This document shows, in pieces, positions 10,712-22,956 of a stretch of 64,000 bases of DNA. The notes beneath the pieces are model-generated. The model saw nothing but the letters and a program-made list of their open reading frames with translations. It was not told the origin of the DNA and ran no database searches. Origin of the DNA: Aeromonas veronii (lineage in GTDB: Bacteria > Pseudomonadota > Gammaproteobacteria > Enterobacterales > Aeromonadaceae). The position numbers and the translations under genes are program-made. The number at the start of each line of letters is the position of its first letter. Within the stretch, counting starts at the first letter, position 1. The DNA lies in the NCBI RefSeq assembly GCF_040215105.1, contig NZ_CP157875.1:1913501-1977500 (forward strand), given 5' to 3'.

Positions 10712-12964
10712 ATGTTGAACAAAGATCTAGAAAAGACGCTGAACGAGGCTTTCAAACTGGCCCGTGACGAGCGCCACGAATTCATGACAGTCGAGCACCT
10801 GTTGTTAGCCCTGCTGGATAACAGCTCAGCCCATGAGGCGCTGAGTTCATGTGGTGCGGACGTGGAGCAACTGCGCAAGGAAATTCGCGCATTCATCAAC
10901 CAGACTACCCCGCTCATCCCCCGGGATGACGAAGACCGTGAAACCCAACCCACCTTAGGCTTCCAGCGCGTGCTGCAACGGGCCGTATTCCACGTCCAAT
11001 CCTCCGGCAATACCGAGGTGAGCGGCGCCAATGTGCTGGTGGCCATCTTCAGCGAGCAGGAGTCCCAGGCCGCTTACTTCCTGAAAAAGGCCGAGATAAG
11101 CCGACTGGATGTGGTGAACTTCCTCTCCCATGGGGTACGCAAGGACAGCAAGCCCGAGAGTGGCGGCAACAATGCCGAGTCTGACGATGAGGTTTCCTCC
11201 GCCCAGATCGAGAGTTTTGCCACCAACCTCAACCAGCTGGTGCTGGAAGGGCGCATCGACCCCCTCATCGGGCGTGATCAGGAACTCAACCGCACCATCC
11301 AGGTACTCTGCCGCCGCCGCAAGAACAACCCCCTGCTTGTCGGGGAAGCCGGCGTGGGCAAGACCGCCATCGCCGAAGGGCTGGCCTATCGGATCGTCAA
11401 GGGCGACGTGCCAGAGGTGATCGCAGGCAGCACCATCTATTCCCTGGACATGGGCTCCCTGCTGGCGGGAACCAAGTATCGCGGTGACTTCGAGAAGCGC
11501 CTCAAGGTGCTGCTCAAGCAGATTGAACGTCAGGAAGGGGCCATCCTCTTCATCGACGAAATCCATACCATCATAGGAGCGGGGGCAGCCTCCGGTGGGC
11601 AACTGGATGCCGCCAACCTCATCAAGCCGCTGCTCTCCAATGGCTTGCTGCGCTGCGTCGGCTCCACCACGTATCAGGAGTATTCCCAAATCTTCGAGAA
11701 AGACCGTGCCCTGGCGCGCCGCTTCCAGAAGATCGATATCGTCGAGCCGAGCGTGGACGACACCACCCGCATCCTGATGGGGCTCAAGAGCCGCTATGAA
11801 TCGCACCACGGTGTGCGTTACACAGTGAAAGCGATCCGGGCGGCAGTAGAGCTCTCGGCCAAGTACATCAACGATCGTCACCTGCCGGACAAGGCCATCG
11901 ACGTGATCGACGAGGCGGGGGCGGGCCAGCGGCTGCTGCCAGCCAGCAAGCGTAAAAAAGTGATCAATGTGCCGGAGATTGAAGCCATCGTGGCCAAGAT
12001 CGCCCGTATCCCGGAGAAATCTGTTTCTTCCTCCGACAAGGAAGTACTGAAGAACCTGGAGCGCAATCTCAAGATGGTGGTGTTCGGGCAAGACAAGGCC
12101 ATTACCGTGCTGACCGATGCCATCCGTCTGTCACGCTCCGGTCTTGGCAACGAGCGCAGGCCGGTGGGCTGCTTCCTGTTTGCCGGCCCGACCGGGGTAG
12201 GCAAGACAGAGGTCACCCAGCAGCTTGGCAAGGCGCTCGGTGTTGAGGTGCTGCGCTTTGACATGTCCGAATACATGGAGCGCCATACCGTTTCCCGCTT
12301 GATCGGGGCACCTCCCGGCTATGTGGGCTTCGAGCAGGGGGGGCTGTTGACCGATTCCGTCCTCAAGCACCCGCACTCCGTGGTGTTGCTGGACGAGATC
12401 GAAAAGGCGCACCCGGATGTGTTCAACCTGCTGCTGCAGGTGATGGACAACGGTACCCTGACGGATAACAACGGCCGCAAGGCGGATTTCCGTAACGTGA
12501 TCCTGGTGATGACCACCAACGCCGGTGTGCAGGAGACCCAGCGCAAGTCCATCGGCTTCCAGCAGCAGGACATGAGCCACGATGCCATGGCAGTGATCAA
12601 CAAGACGTTCAGTCCGGAATTCCGCAACCGGCTCGATCACACCATCTGGTTCAATCATCTGGACATGCAGGTGATCCACCAGGTCGTCGACAAGTTCATC
12701 GTCGAACTGCAGGTGCAGCTGGATGCCAAGGGCGTGTCCCTCGAGGTGTCAGAAGGGGCGCGTCACTGGCTGGCCGAGAAGGGATACGACAGAGCCATGG
12801 GTGCCAGACCCATGGGACGGGTCATTCAGGAACACCTCAAGAAGCCGTTGGCTAATGAGATCCTGTTTGGTTCCCTGGTCGATGGTGGGGTGGTGAAAGT
12901 GGAACTGGTGAATGACAGCCTCAGCTTTGATTTTCAGGTCAATGTTGAAGCTGTGTCCCACTAA
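10712..12964 (+). CDS. clpA: ATP-dependent Clp protease ATP-binding subunit ClpA
   Basis: A hexameric AAA+ unfoldase that feeds substrates, including those delivered by ClpS, into the ClpP peptidase. It has 750 residues. The N-domain (residues 1-~145) is followed by two ATPase modules with Walker A sequences GEAGVGKT and GPTGVGKT and Walker B sequences ending FIDEIH and LLDEIE. The start is ATG 10712 with GGAGG five bases upstream; a GTG two codons earlier overlaps the ribosome site and is rejected. clpP is not nearby. Confidence 0.97.
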   Translation: MLNKDLEKTLNEAFKLARDERHEFMTVEHLLLALLDNSSAHEALSSCGADVEQLRKEIRAFINQTTPLIPRDDEDRETQPTLGFQRVLQRAVFHVQSSGNTEVSGANVLVAIFSEQESQAAYFLKKAEISRLDVVNFLSHGVRKDSKPESGGNNAESDDEVSSAQIESFATNLNQLVLEGRIDPLIGRDQELNRTIQVLCRRRKNNPLLVGEAGVGKTAIAEGLAYRIVKGDVPEVIAGSTIYSLDMGSLLAGTKYRGDFEKRLKVLLKQIERQEGAILFIDEIHTIIGAGAASGGQLDAANLIKPLLSNGLLRCVGSTTYQEYSQIFEKDRALARRFQKIDIVEPSVDDTTRILMGLKSRYESHHGVRYTVKAIRAAVELSAKYINDRHLPDKAIDVIDEAGAGQRLLPASKRKKVINVPEIEAIVAKIARIPEKSVSSSDKEVLKNLERNLKMVVFGQDKAITVLTDAIRLSRSGLGNERRPVGCFLFAGPTGVGKTEVTQQLGKALGVEVLRFDMSEYMERHTVSRLIGAPPGYVGFEQGGLLTDSVLKHPHSVVLLDEIEKAHPDVFNLLLQVMDNGTLTDNNGRKADFRNVILVMTTNAGVQETQRKSIGFQQQDMSHDAMAVINKTFSPEFRNRLDHTIWFNHLDMQVIHQVVDKFIVELQVQLDAKGVSLEVSEGARHWLAEKGYDRAMGARPMGRVIQEHLKKPLANEILFGSLVDGGVVKVELVNDSLSFDFQVNVEAVSH

Positions 12965-12985
12965 ATCTCGCTGACGACAGAAATA

Positions 12986-13020
12986 GCAAAAAACCCCAAC
13001 CGAGAGGCTGGGGTTTTTTG
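12986..13020 (+). terminator. clpA terminator (bidirectional)
   Basis: AGCAAAAAACCCCA pairs with TGGGGTTTTTTGCT. It lies between convergent clpA and infA and has an A tract on one arm and a T tract on the other, so it can serve both genes. Confidence 0.9.
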
Positions 13021-13033
13021 CTGAATTCCTGGC

Positions 13034-14033
<1,000 letters not shown>

Positions 14034-14037
<4 letters not shown>

Positions 14038-14741
14038 AGGCTGATGCTCCGCGGTTGCCAGCAGCCCGCCTGCAGGGGTTGCTGGGTCAGCCGGTTCAAG
14101 GCACTCAAGAACTGCGACCTCGGCCATTGCTCGATCCCGAGGGTGGCGAGGAAGTCATTTTGCATCTGGCAATCGATGAGGGCACCGCCGTGGCGGGCAA
14201 AGTGGCGACAGAGCGCGACCATGGCCAGCTTGGCGCCGTTATCGATGCGGCTGAACATGGATTCACCGCAGAAGAGGCGCCCGAGGGAGAGCCCGTAGAG
14301 CCCGGCTCGCAGCTCTCCCTCCTGCCAGATCTCGACAGAGTGGGCGTGGCCCAGGCGATGGAGTTGTTGATAGGCGTCGATCATGGGGGTGCTTATCCAG
14401 GTTCCACTGGCGCTGCGACGGGGGGCGGCACAGGCCACTATCACCTCATTAAAGGCGCGATTGACGGAAATATCGAATGAGGTACGCCGGATGGCCTTGT
14501 GCAGGCTGCGACCAATGTGCAGTTGATCCGGCAGGACCACGCCCCTGGGATCCGGTGACCACCAGAGCAGCGGCTGGTGGGGTTCATTCCATGGGAAGAT
14601 CCCCCTGTGATAAGCTGCCAGCAGACGGTCAGGGGAGAGATCCCCCCCGATGGCCAGCAGACCGTTGGGCTCTTCCAGCGCGTGGCGGGGGTCGGGAAAC
14701 CAGCACAGCTCATCATCCAGTTGGGTGAGATAGCGAGACAT
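14034..14741 (-). CDS. aat: Leucyl/phenylalanyl-tRNA--protein transferase
   Basis: Adds Leu or Phe to proteins beginning with Lys or Arg, making them ClpS/ClpAP substrates. It has 235 residues from the ATG at 14741. The conserved opening LEEPNGLLAIGGDLS and the block GIFPW....LLWWSPDPR are diagnostic, and the GESMFS segment carries the catalytic region. A GTG at 14756 would add five residues. Neither start has a convincing ribosome site. The 5' end faces the glycine-zipper gene only 17 bases away, so the aat promoter must lie within that gene. It is coupled to bpt. Confidence 0.94.
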
Positions 14742-14758
14742 AAGACAGAGGTTCACAG

Positions 14759-15229
14759 ATGAAGGCCATTCTCCTGATAGTATCCAGCTTGCTCTGCTTT
14801 GTCACGGCAGCCGCCTGGGCTGCGCCTTATGAGCGCAACACGGCGCGCCCCGTGGATCAGGTGGTGTTTGGCCAGGTCGATACGGTGCGCAACATCACCC
14901 AGCGCCAGATAGTGGAGTCCGAGCACAGTGGCTGGAAGACCCTGGGCGGCGCCGTGCTGGGAGGTCTGCTTGGCAACCAGTTTGGCGGTGGTCACGGGCG
15001 GGAAATTGCGACCGCCGTCGGGGCGCTCGCGGGGGCGGCAGCGGTGCAGCACTACCAGTCTGACGACAGCGTGGTGGAAAACAAACTGGTGGAGCTGCTC
15101 ATTCGCAACGAGCAGAACGGCCTCATCAACGTGATCCAGGATTACGATCCGGCCATGGTCTTTGCGAGCGGTGACAAGGTGCGCATTCTCTATTTCAGCG
15201 ACGGGGTGCGGGTCGACAAGACCTATTGA
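14759..15229 (+). CDS. Glycine-zipper 2TM-domain protein, exported
   Basis: A 156-residue protein. The hydrophobic signal peptide ends near AAAWA-AP (type I cleavage expected; there is no lipobox cysteine). A glycine-zipper segment at about residues 60-95 (LGGAVLGGLLGNQFGGG...GALAGAAA) is like that of SlyB/17-kDa surface-antigen proteins, and a C-terminal beta-rich part ends with VRILYFSDGVRVDKTY. It probably sits in the outer membrane or periplasm; the role is unknown. AGAGG lies seven bases before the ATG. It is head to head with aat with almost no space between. Confidence 0.85.
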   Translation: MKAILLIVSSLLCFVTAAAWAAPYERNTARPVDQVVFGQVDTVRNITQRQIVESEHSGWKTLGGAVLGGLLGNQFGGGHGREIATAVGALAGAAAVQHYQSDDSVVENKLVELLIRNEQNGLINVIQDYDPAMVFASGDKVRILYFSDGVRVDKTY

Positions 15230-15332
15230 GCGGCTGACTGTGGCCAAGCAGAGATAAAGAAGAAGGGAAATGAACCCGGCGCCGCAAGAGAGCGGGCCGG
15301 GCGGGACTACACGGAGTGCCTTGGCGAGACGC

Positions 15333-16574
15333 TCAGGCTTCCTGACACACTATCTTGTCGCGACCGGTGTTCTTTGCCAGATAGAGCTGGCGATCCGCCT
15401 CGGACAGTGCTTCATCCATGGAGAGCCGCCCGACGTTGATGACGCCAAAACTGGCGCGCACGAACAGCGGGGTCTCCCGGGAGAGGGGTTGCTGGCGCAT
15501 CTGCTGGCGCAGACCTTCCAACCGCTTGAGCAGCACGGGTACGGTGCAATGAGGCACCATCAGGGCGAACTCCTCGCCACCGAAGCGGGCGATCATGGCA
15601 TCGGGGAAGAACTGGGCGAGCAGCCGGGTCAGATGGCAGAGCAGCTGATCGCCGATGGCGTGACCCCAGTGATCGTTGACCTGCTTGAAATGATCCACAT
15701 CGAGTACGCAGAGGGAGAGCTGCGTCTGCTGCTGTTGGTGCTCCTCGAACCACTTCTGGCCCTCGTTGAACCAGTAACGCCGGTTGTAGAGCCCGGTCAG
15801 ATAGTCGCGGTTGGCCGACTCCTGAATGTTGTTGAACTGCTCGAGGGCCTCCAGATTGTGGCTGACCCGGCATTGCAGCTCCTCGGGCTCGAACGGCTGG
15901 TTGAGAAAGTCGTTGGCCCCCTGCTTGAGGTAACGGGCCGAGAGGCCGCGCTTGTCCGACACCGAGATACCGATGATGGCGAGCTGCTGCTTGCTGTAGC
16001 GCTCACGCAGCATGCGTACCAGGCTGATGCCGTCGATCTCCGGCATGTAGTAATCCACCAGTACCAGCCGGATGGCCGGGTGCTGCTCCAGCAGGGTCAG
16101 GGCATCGCGGGCGCAGTTGGCTTCGTGCACCTGCAGCAGTTGCTTGCGCAGCTGCGCCATGGTGCGGTGGCGCGAGGTAAGGGAGTCATCCACCACCAGC
16201 ACCTCGATGGCCTGATTGAGGTAGAGGCGATGCACCAGGCTCACGGCGTATTGGAGCGAGTGACGGGAATCCTTCATCACATAATCCAGCACTCCGGCCT
16301 CCAGCCAGGCTTCCCGCTTCTCCTCGCTGATGTCGGCGGTGAGGATCACCACCGGCAAGCCCTGCTCCAGCAGTACCTTGACCGCTTCTCCACTCGGGGC
16401 ATCCGGCAGAGTGAGATCCACTAGGGCCACCACATACTCTTCTCCCTGGCAGTGGCGGGCGCCCGCCAGGGTATCGAAGGCATCCACTTCCAGCCCGGTT
16501 TGCTGGGCGATGGCCTGGATCAGCATCCGGCGGATCGTCAGGCTGTCTTCGACTATCAATATTTTTCGCTTCAT
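15333..16574 (-). CDS. Two-receiver diguanylate cyclase response regulator (REC-REC-GGDEF)
   Basis: A 413-residue cytosolic protein. REC1 (about 1-120) has acidic ED near residues 9-10 and the phospho-acceptor Asp in VALVDLTLPD. REC2 (about 125-240) has VVDDS and LVLVDYYMPEIDG. The GGDEF domain (about 250-413) has an intact active site RFGGEEF and should make c-di-GMP. The inhibitory RxxD motif expected five residues before GGEEF is absent (FPDA there). No sensor kinase lies beside it. It follows trxB on the same strand, but the trxB terminator separates them. Confidence 0.92.
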   Translation of the reverse strand: MKRKILIVEDSLTIRRMLIQAIAQQTGLEVDAFDTLAGARHCQGEEYVVALVDLTLPDAPSGEAVKVLLEQGLPVVILTADISEEKREAWLEAGVLDYVMKDSRHSLQYAVSLVHRLYLNQAIEVLVVDDSLTSRHRTMAQLRKQLLQVHEANCARDALTLLEQHPAIRLVLVDYYMPEIDGISLVRMLRERYSKQQLAIIGISVSDKRGLSARYLKQGANDFLNQPFEPEELQCRVSHNLEALEQFNNIQESANRDYLTGLYNRRYWFNEGQKWFEEHQQQQTQLSLCVLDVDHFKQVNDHWGHAIGDQLLCHLTRLLAQFFPDAMIARFGGEEFALMVPHCTVPVLLKRLEGLRQQMRQQPLSRETPLFVRASFGVINVGRLSMDEALSEADRQLYLAKNTGRDKIVCQEA

Positions 16575-16585
16575 CCGGCTCCTTA

Positions 16586-16618
16586 AAAAGAAAAGGGCAT
16601 GCCTCTTGGCATGCCCTT
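16586..16618 (-). terminator. trxB terminator
   Basis: Hairpin AAGGGCATGCC-TCTT-GGCATGCCCTT, followed on the minus strand by TTCTTTTTAAGG. It separates trxB from the downstream GGDEF gene. Confidence 0.85.
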
Positions 16619-16631
16619 TATATCCTTGCGC

Positions 16632-17738
<1,107 letters not shown>

Positions 17739-17757
17739 TCATCGACTCGGCGGGCGA

Positions 17758-18873
17758 TCAGTTCAACAGGGTCAGGGGATCGGTGTAGGCCAGGTTATGC
17801 GCCTCGGCCACTTCCCGGCAGGTGATCTTGCCCGCCATCACGTTCAGGCCGTGCAGCAGGTGGGGATCGCCGAGCAGCGCCTTGCGATAACCCTGATCCG
17901 CCAGCCGGATGATGAAGGGCAGGGTGGCGTTGTTGAGGGCCACGGTGGAGGTGCGGGCCACGGCACCCGGCATGTTGGCCACACAATAGTGCACCACCTC
18001 ATCCACGATAAAGGTGGGATCCTGGTGGGTGGTGGCGTGAGAGGTTTCCACGCAGCCACCCTGATCGATGGCCACATCGACGATGGCCGAACCCGGCTTC
18101 ATGCGCGCAATATGGTCACGGCTGACAAGTTTTGGCGCAGTGGCACCGGGTACCAGTACACCGCCGATGACCAGATCCGCTGCCAGGATGTGGCGCTCCA
18201 GGGTCTCGCGATTGGAGTAAACCACCTTGGCTGCGCCCTGGAACTCGCTGTCGAGACGGCGCAGGGTGTCGATGTTGTTATCAAGGATGGTGACGTCTGC
18301 GCGCAGGCCGATGGCCATGCGGGCCGCGTTGGAGCCCACGACCCCGCCACCGATGATCACCACCTTGGCCGGTTCCACGCCGGGCACGCCACCGAGCAGC
18401 ACACCGCTACCGCCACGGGATTTCTCCAGCGCCTGGGCGCCGGCTTGAATAGACATGCGTCCGGCCACCTCCGACATGGGGGCCAGCAGGGGCAGGCCGC
18501 CACGGGTATCGGTGACGGTTTCGTAGGCGATGCAGACCGCGCCGCTGTCGACCAGTTCCCGGGTCTGGGCCAGGTCTGGCGCCAGATGCAGGTAGGTGAA
18601 CAGGGTCTGGCCCGGGCGCAACATGGCACGCTCGACCGCCTGGGGCTCCTTCACTTTGACGATCATCTCCGCCTTGGCGAAAACATCGGCAGCAGAGGCC
18701 AAAATTTCGGCGCCAGCAGCCAGATAATCTGCGTCAGTGAAGCCAATGCCACTTCCTGCCCCGCTTTGCACGAAAACAGTATGGTTTCGTGCTGTTAGTT
18801 CACGTACACTGGCTGGAACCATGCCTACGCGATATTCATGGTTTTTTATTTCCTTAGGTACACCGATAATCAT
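17758..18873 (-). CDS. ald: Alanine dehydrogenase
   Basis: Catalyses the NAD-dependent, reversible oxidation of L-alanine to pyruvate and ammonia. It has 371 residues. The opening [18 protein letters not shown], the NAD motif [13 protein letters not shown] and the AIDQGG segment are all family hallmarks. It is divergent from lrp across 150 bases. In several bacteria an Lrp/AsnC-type protein controls ald, so Lrp control from this shared region is likely, but I could not single out an Lrp site. The shared gap is AT-rich. Confidence 0.97.
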   Translation of the reverse strand: MIIGVPKEIKNHEYRVGMVPASVRELTARNHTVFVQSGAGSGIGFTDADYLAAGAEILASAADVFAKAEMIVKVKEPQAVERAMLRPGQTLFTYLHLAPDLAQTRELVDSGAVCIAYETVTDTRGGLPLLAPMSEVAGRMSIQAGAQALEKSRGGSGVLLGGVPGVEPAKVVIIGGGVVGSNAARMAIGLRADVTILDNNIDTLRRLDSEFQGAAKVVYSNRETLERHILAADLVIGGVLVPGATAPKLVSRDHIARMKPGSAIVDVAIDQGGCVETSHATTHQDPTFIVDEVVHYCVANMPGAVARTSTVALNNATLPFIIRLADQGYRKALLGDPHLLHGLNVMAGKITCREVAEAHNLAYTDPLTLLN

Positions 18874-19023
18874 GCTATCCCTCGTCTATCGATTGGTGGT
18901 TTATGTTGCCAATGTGTTAAGCAACATTTGCGCCTAGTATATTCAGGTATTGACAGGATTTGTGACCATTATTATAAAATGACTGGTGATTCTTACCAAA
19001 AAATAGCCAAAGGATGGAATTAA

Positions 19024-19515
19024 ATGATGGAAGCTAAGAGTCGGCTGAAGGATTTGGACAGGATTGACCGCAACATTCTGAACGAACTGCAAAAGGACGG
19101 CAGGATTTCGAATGTTGAGTTGTCCAAGCGAGTTGGCCTGAGTCCTACACCGTGTCTTGAACGGGTTCGTCGCCTCGAGCGACAAGGTTATATCGAAGGA
19201 TATGCCGCCATTCTGAACCCTCATTATCTTGACGCGTCCCTGCTGGTATTCGTGGAAATTACCCTCAATCGTGGTGCTCCCGACGTGTTTGAACAGTTCA
19301 ACAAGGCTGTTCAGGTACTCGAAGAGATCCAGGAGTGCCACCTGGTCTCCGGCGATTTTGACTATCTGCTCAAGACCCGTGTTAGCGACATGTCGGCTTA
19401 CCGCCGTCTGCTTGGGGAGACGCTGCTGCGCCTGCCCGGGGTCAACGACACCCGCACCTACGTGGTGATGGAAGAGGTCAAACAGAGTAGTCGTCTGGTG
19501 ATCAGCACCCGCTAA
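19024..19515 (+). CDS. lrp: Leucine-responsive regulatory protein Lrp
   Basis: A global regulator of amino-acid and nutrient responses. It has 163 residues. The N-terminal helix-turn-helix (about 15-65; DRIDRNILNELQKDGRISN) is nearly identical to E. coli Lrp. The C-terminal RAM domain binds leucine and drives octamer/hexadecamer formation. Two adjacent ATG codons (19024, 19027) are possible starts. It lies between ald (divergent) and ftsK (same strand), with a terminator after it. Confidence 0.97.
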   Translation: MMEAKSRLKDLDRIDRNILNELQKDGRISNVELSKRVGLSPTPCLERVRRLERQGYIEGYAAILNPHYLDASLLVFVEITLNRGAPDVFEQFNKAVQVLEEIQECHLVSGDFDYLLKTRVSDMSAYRRLLGETLLRLPGVNDTRTYVVMEEVKQSSRLVISTR

Positions 19516-19564
19516 GGTGGGTTGTGCTGTGACTTGCTTGTTCAACGACGAGTCACGATAGTCA

Positions 19565-19596
19565 GAAACGAGCGGCTGGTCCGCTCGTTTCTTCTT
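19565..19596 (+). terminator. lrp terminator
   Basis: Hairpin GAAACGAGCGG-CTGGT-CCGCTCGTTTC followed by TTCTT. Confidence 0.8.
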
Positions 19597-19710
19597 ATCA
19601 CCTGGTGATAACCATGGCCGCCCACAGGCACAGGCTGACAATCGGTGGGCTTTTCAGGGATACTAGGCCACCTATCCCCGCATTACTCGTTTTCAGAAAG
19701 GAGCCGGAGT

Positions 19711-22209
19711 TTGGCCGACAAAAAGCTGTTTACTCCTTTATCAGGTACCCAACGGATCTTCGAGGCCGTCTTGATCGCCATCACCCTGATGGCTGCCTAT
19801 CTCTTACTCGCCTTGTTGTCCTATCACCCCGCCGATCCCGGCTGGTCCCAAACCTCCTGGCAGGGGGATGTGAAGAACCTGGCGGGCAGTGCCGGTGCCT
19901 GGCTTGCCGATATCACCATGTTCACCTTCGGTGCCTTCTCCTATCTGGTTCCCCCTCTGGTCGTCTTGCTCGGCTGGAGCCTCTTCTGGCGCCCGAGCAA
20001 ACTGCTGGAAGTGGACTATCTCACCCTGTCGGTACGCATCATCGGCTTCGTATTGACGGTGCTTGGCATGTCGGCCATCGCCAGCATGAACTTCAACGAT
20101 CTGCAAAACTTCTCCGCCGGCGGCCTGGTGGGGGACGTGATCGCCTCCGCCGTGGTGCCGCTGTTTGGTGGCGTTGGTGCCAACCTGATGTTGCTCTGCT
20201 TCGTGGCTACCGGCATCACCCTGTTTACCGGCTGGTCCTGGCTTACCATTGTCGAGCGCATCGGTGCGAGCTGCACCGGCAGCGTCAGCGCCATCTACCA
20301 TTTCCCCACCACCCTGGGTCGCTGGCTGACCGGTGGCTGGCGCCAGCCGCGCATGGAGGGGCCGGATCCCTTGCTGGAAGGGGGCCCGAGTGGCGTCAAT
20401 CTCGATGACGAGGATGAGCCCCACAGCAGCTGGACCCGTCGCCCCAAGGCGGTCGGCAAGGTGCAAAAGACAAGATCTGACGAATACCTGCCGGAGCTGG
20501 ACGAGGATACCTTCCAGTTCGATCCGCAATTTGACGACGATGATGACGCGCCAGCCCCCGCGGCCAAGGCCAAGCGTCCGGCCCGTGCCCAGCCGCAGCT
20601 GGCCAACGAAGAGGAAGATGATCTCGATCTGCCCTGGGCGGATGGAGATGACGAACCCGCGGCGCCTGTTGCCGCCGCCCCCGCGCCCAAGGCCAAGCGT
20701 CGCCCGCAGCCCAACATGGCACCCTTGCCGAGCCTGGAGCTGCTGGACCGTCCCCCTGCCAAGACCCAAATGATGAGCAAGGACGAGCTGGATCGCATGG
20801 GCCGCCTGGTGGAAGCCAAGCTCGCCGATTACAACGTGCAGGCCAAGGTGGTCGGCGTCTACCCGGGCCCCGTCATCACCCGCTTCGAGCTGGACCTGGC
20901 GCCGGGCATGAAGGCGAGCAAGATCACCAACCTGTCGCGAGACCTGGCCCGCTCTTTGTCTGCCAGCAGCGTGCGGGTAGTGGAAGTCATCCCGGGCAAG
21001 ACCTTCGTCGGCATCGAGTTGCCCAACCGGGTGCGCCAGACCGTCTACCTGCGCGAGACCCTGGACTGCGAAGCCTTCACCGGCAGCCACAACCCGCTCA
21101 CCATGGGTCTGGGTCAGGACATCGCCGGTGAACCCGTGGTGGTGAACCTCGCCAAGATGCCGCACCTGCTGGTGGCCGGTACCACGGGCTCGGGCAAGTC
21201 GGTGGGGGTGAACACCATGATCATCTCCATGCTCTACAAGTCCTCCCCGGAAGATCTGCGCTTCATCATGATCGACCCCAAGATGCTGGAGCTGTCGGTC
21301 TATGAGGGGATCCCTCATCTGCTGACCGAGGTGGTCACCGACATGAAGGATGCCGCCAACGCCCTGCGCTGGTGCGTCGGCGAGATGGAGCGTCGCTACA
21401 AGCTGATGTCGGCGGTCGGGGTGCGCAACCTCAAGGGCTACAACGACAAGGTGCTGGCGGCCGCCGCCGAAGGAGAACCCCTGCTGGATCCCCTGTGGCG
21501 TCCGGGCGACTCCATGGATCAGATGCCGCCCGAGCTGGTGAAGCTGCCCCACATCGTGGTGGTGGTGGACGAGTTCGCCGACATGATGATGATCGTCGGC
21601 AAGAAGGTGGAAGAGCTCATCGCCCGTATCGCCCAGAAGGCGCGGGCCGCCGGTATTCACCTCATCCTCGCGACCCAGCGTCCGTCGGTGGACGTGATCA
21701 CCGGCCTCATCAAGGCCAACATCCCGACCCGGATCTCCTTCCAGGTGTCGAGCAAGATCGATTCGCGTACCATCCTGGATCAGGGCGGTGCGGAATCCCT
21801 GCTCGGCATGGGTGACATGCTCTACATGCCGGCCGGCACCTCCAACCCGACCCGGGTGCACGGCGCCTTCGTCGATGACCACGAGGTCCACAAGGTGGTG
21901 GCGGACTGGAAACTGCGCGGCGAGCCGGATTACATCGACGAGATCCTCTCCGGTGAATCGGACGGCGAGGGGAGCGGTGGCGACTACGGCGGTGGTGGCG
22001 ACGAGGAGCTCGATCCCCTGTTCGACGAGGCGGTGGCCTTCGTGGTGGAATCCCGCCGCGGCTCCACCTCCAGCGTGCAGCGCAAGTTCAAGATTGGCTA
22101 CAACCGGGCGGCCCGCCTCATCGAACAGATGGAGAATCAGGGCATCGTCAGCTCCCCCGGCGGCAACGGCCAACGGGACGTGCTGGCACCGCCCCCGGTA
22201 CGCGACTGA
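19711..22209 (+). CDS. ftsK: DNA translocase FtsK
   Basis: Anchors at the division septum and pumps the chromosome toward dif for XerCD resolution. It has 832 residues. Several membrane helices lie in the first ~200 residues, followed by a short Pro/Ala/Lys/Asp-rich linker (about 210-350). The motor carries Walker A GTTGSGKS and Walker [13 protein letters not shown], and the C-terminal gamma winged helix ([29 protein letters not shown]) reads KOPS. The start is TTG at 19711, with AAGGAG seven bases before it; an upstream GTG lacks a ribosome site. The linker is much shorter than in E. coli FtsK (1329 residues). Confidence 0.96.
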   Translation: MADKKLFTPLSGTQRIFEAVLIAITLMAAYLLLALLSYHPADPGWSQTSWQGDVKNLAGSAGAWLADITMFTFGAFSYLVPPLVVLLGWSLFWRPSKLLEVDYLTLSVRIIGFVLTVLGMSAIASMNFNDLQNFSAGGLVGDVIASAVVPLFGGVGANLMLLCFVATGITLFTGWSWLTIVERIGASCTGSVSAIYHFPTTLGRWLTGGWRQPRMEGPDPLLEGGPSGVNLDDEDEPHSSWTRRPKAVGKVQKTRSDEYLPELDEDTFQFDPQFDDDDDAPAPAAKAKRPARAQPQLANEEEDDLDLPWADGDDEPAAPVAAAPAPKAKRRPQPNMAPLPSLELLDRPPAKTQMMSKDELDRMGRLVEAKLADYNVQAKVVGVYPGPVITRFELDLAPGMKASKITNLSRDLARSLSASSVRVVEVIPGKTFVGIELPNRVRQTVYLRETLDCEAFTGSHNPLTMGLGQDIAGEPVVVNLAKMPHLLVAGTTGSGKSVGVNTMIISMLYKSSPEDLRFIMIDPKMLELSVYEGIPHLLTEVVTDMKDAANALRWCVGEMERRYKLMSAVGVRNLKGYNDKVLAAAAEGEPLLDPLWRPGDSMDQMPPELVKLPHIVVVVDEFADMMMIVGKKVEELIARIAQKARAAGIHLILATQRPSVDVITGLIKANIPTRISFQVSSKIDSRTILDQGGAESLLGMGDMLYMPAGTSNPTRVHGAFVDDHEVHKVVADWKLRGEPDYIDEILSGESDGEGSGGDYGGGGDEELDPLFDEAVAFVVESRRGSTSSVQRKFKIGYNRAARLIEQMENQGIVSSPGGNGQRDVLAPPPVRD

Positions 22210-22225
22210 CTCTTCATATCATCCT

Positions 22226-22250
22226 GGCCATGTCTGCGGACATGGCCTTT
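22226..22250 (+). terminator. Hairpin between ftsK and lolA
   Basis: GGCCATGTC-TGCG-GACATGGCC followed by TTTAT. The T tract is short, so it may only attenuate transcription into lolA. Confidence 0.5.
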
Positions 22251-22277
22251 ATCTGGCCCTCTGACATGGGAATCGTG

Positions 22278-22886
22278 ATGAAAAAAGCATTGTTGATGGG
22301 TTCTGTACTGCTGCTGGCCAGCAGCCAGGTCTGGGCGGATGCCGCCAGCGATCTCAAACAGAAGCTGGCGGGTGTCAGCCTCTTCTCCGCCAAGTTCTCC
22401 CAGGTGGTCTATGACAGCAAGGGCAAGGAGCTGCAGCGCGCCGGTGGCGACCTGCTGGTGCAACGCCCCAATCGTTTCAACTGGCACACCACCACCCCGG
22501 ACGAGAGCCTGATCGTGGCCGACGGCAAGGATGTCTGGATCTACGATCCCTTCGTCGAGCAGGTCACCGCCCTCAAGTTGAAAGACGCCGTGCTCAACAC
22601 CCCCTTCGTGCTGATCGCCGGCAACGACGACACGCTCTGGAAGAACTATGAAGTGACCCAGCAGGGGGACGTCTACACCGTCACCAGCCGCAACAAGGAC
22701 GAGCTGATAGCCTCCTTTCGCATCACCTTCGACAGACAGAACAACATCAACCGCTTCGATGTGAAAGAGGCCCAGGGGCAGTGGAGCGAATTCACCCTGA
22801 GCAGTTTCAATCGCAAGCCGGCGCTCAAGGGCAATGAGTTCGTGTTCAAGGCACCGAAGGGCGTGGCGCTGGACGACCAACGCTGA
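22278..22886 (+). CDS. lolA: Outer-membrane lipoprotein carrier protein LolA
   Basis: A periplasmic chaperone that takes lipoproteins from LolCDE to LolB. It has 202 residues. The cleavable signal peptide ends at SSQVWA-DAA. The mature part contains [18 protein letters not shown] and the [14 protein letters not shown] block typical of LolA. The start MKKALLMG at 22278 gives a normal signal peptide; a longer reading does not. It lies between ftsK and rarA, as in E. coli. Confidence 0.95.
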   Translation: MKKALLMGSVLLLASSQVWADAASDLKQKLAGVSLFSAKFSQVVYDSKGKELQRAGGDLLVQRPNRFNWHTTTPDESLIVADGKDVWIYDPFVEQVTALKLKDAVLNTPFVLIAGNDDTLWKNYEVTQQGDVYTVTSRNKDELIASFRITFDRQNNINRFDVKEAQGQWSEFTLSSFNRKPALKGNEFVFKAPKGVALDDQR

Positions 22887-22956
22887 TGAGCGGGAGCAGG
22901 CCGCCGCCCGGTGTTTCATCGGGCGCGGCCTGCTCCCCATTGGACGAGTAACCCTG

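Noticed and set aside
12965..13033. A tRNA gene (serW) expected between clpA and infA by comparison with E. coli
   Set aside because: Only 69 bases separate the genes and they hold a terminator; there is no room for a tRNA.
18874..19023. Specific Lrp binding sites in the ald-lrp gap
   Set aside because: Several AT-rich words fit the loose Lrp consensus; none is distinct enough to mark.
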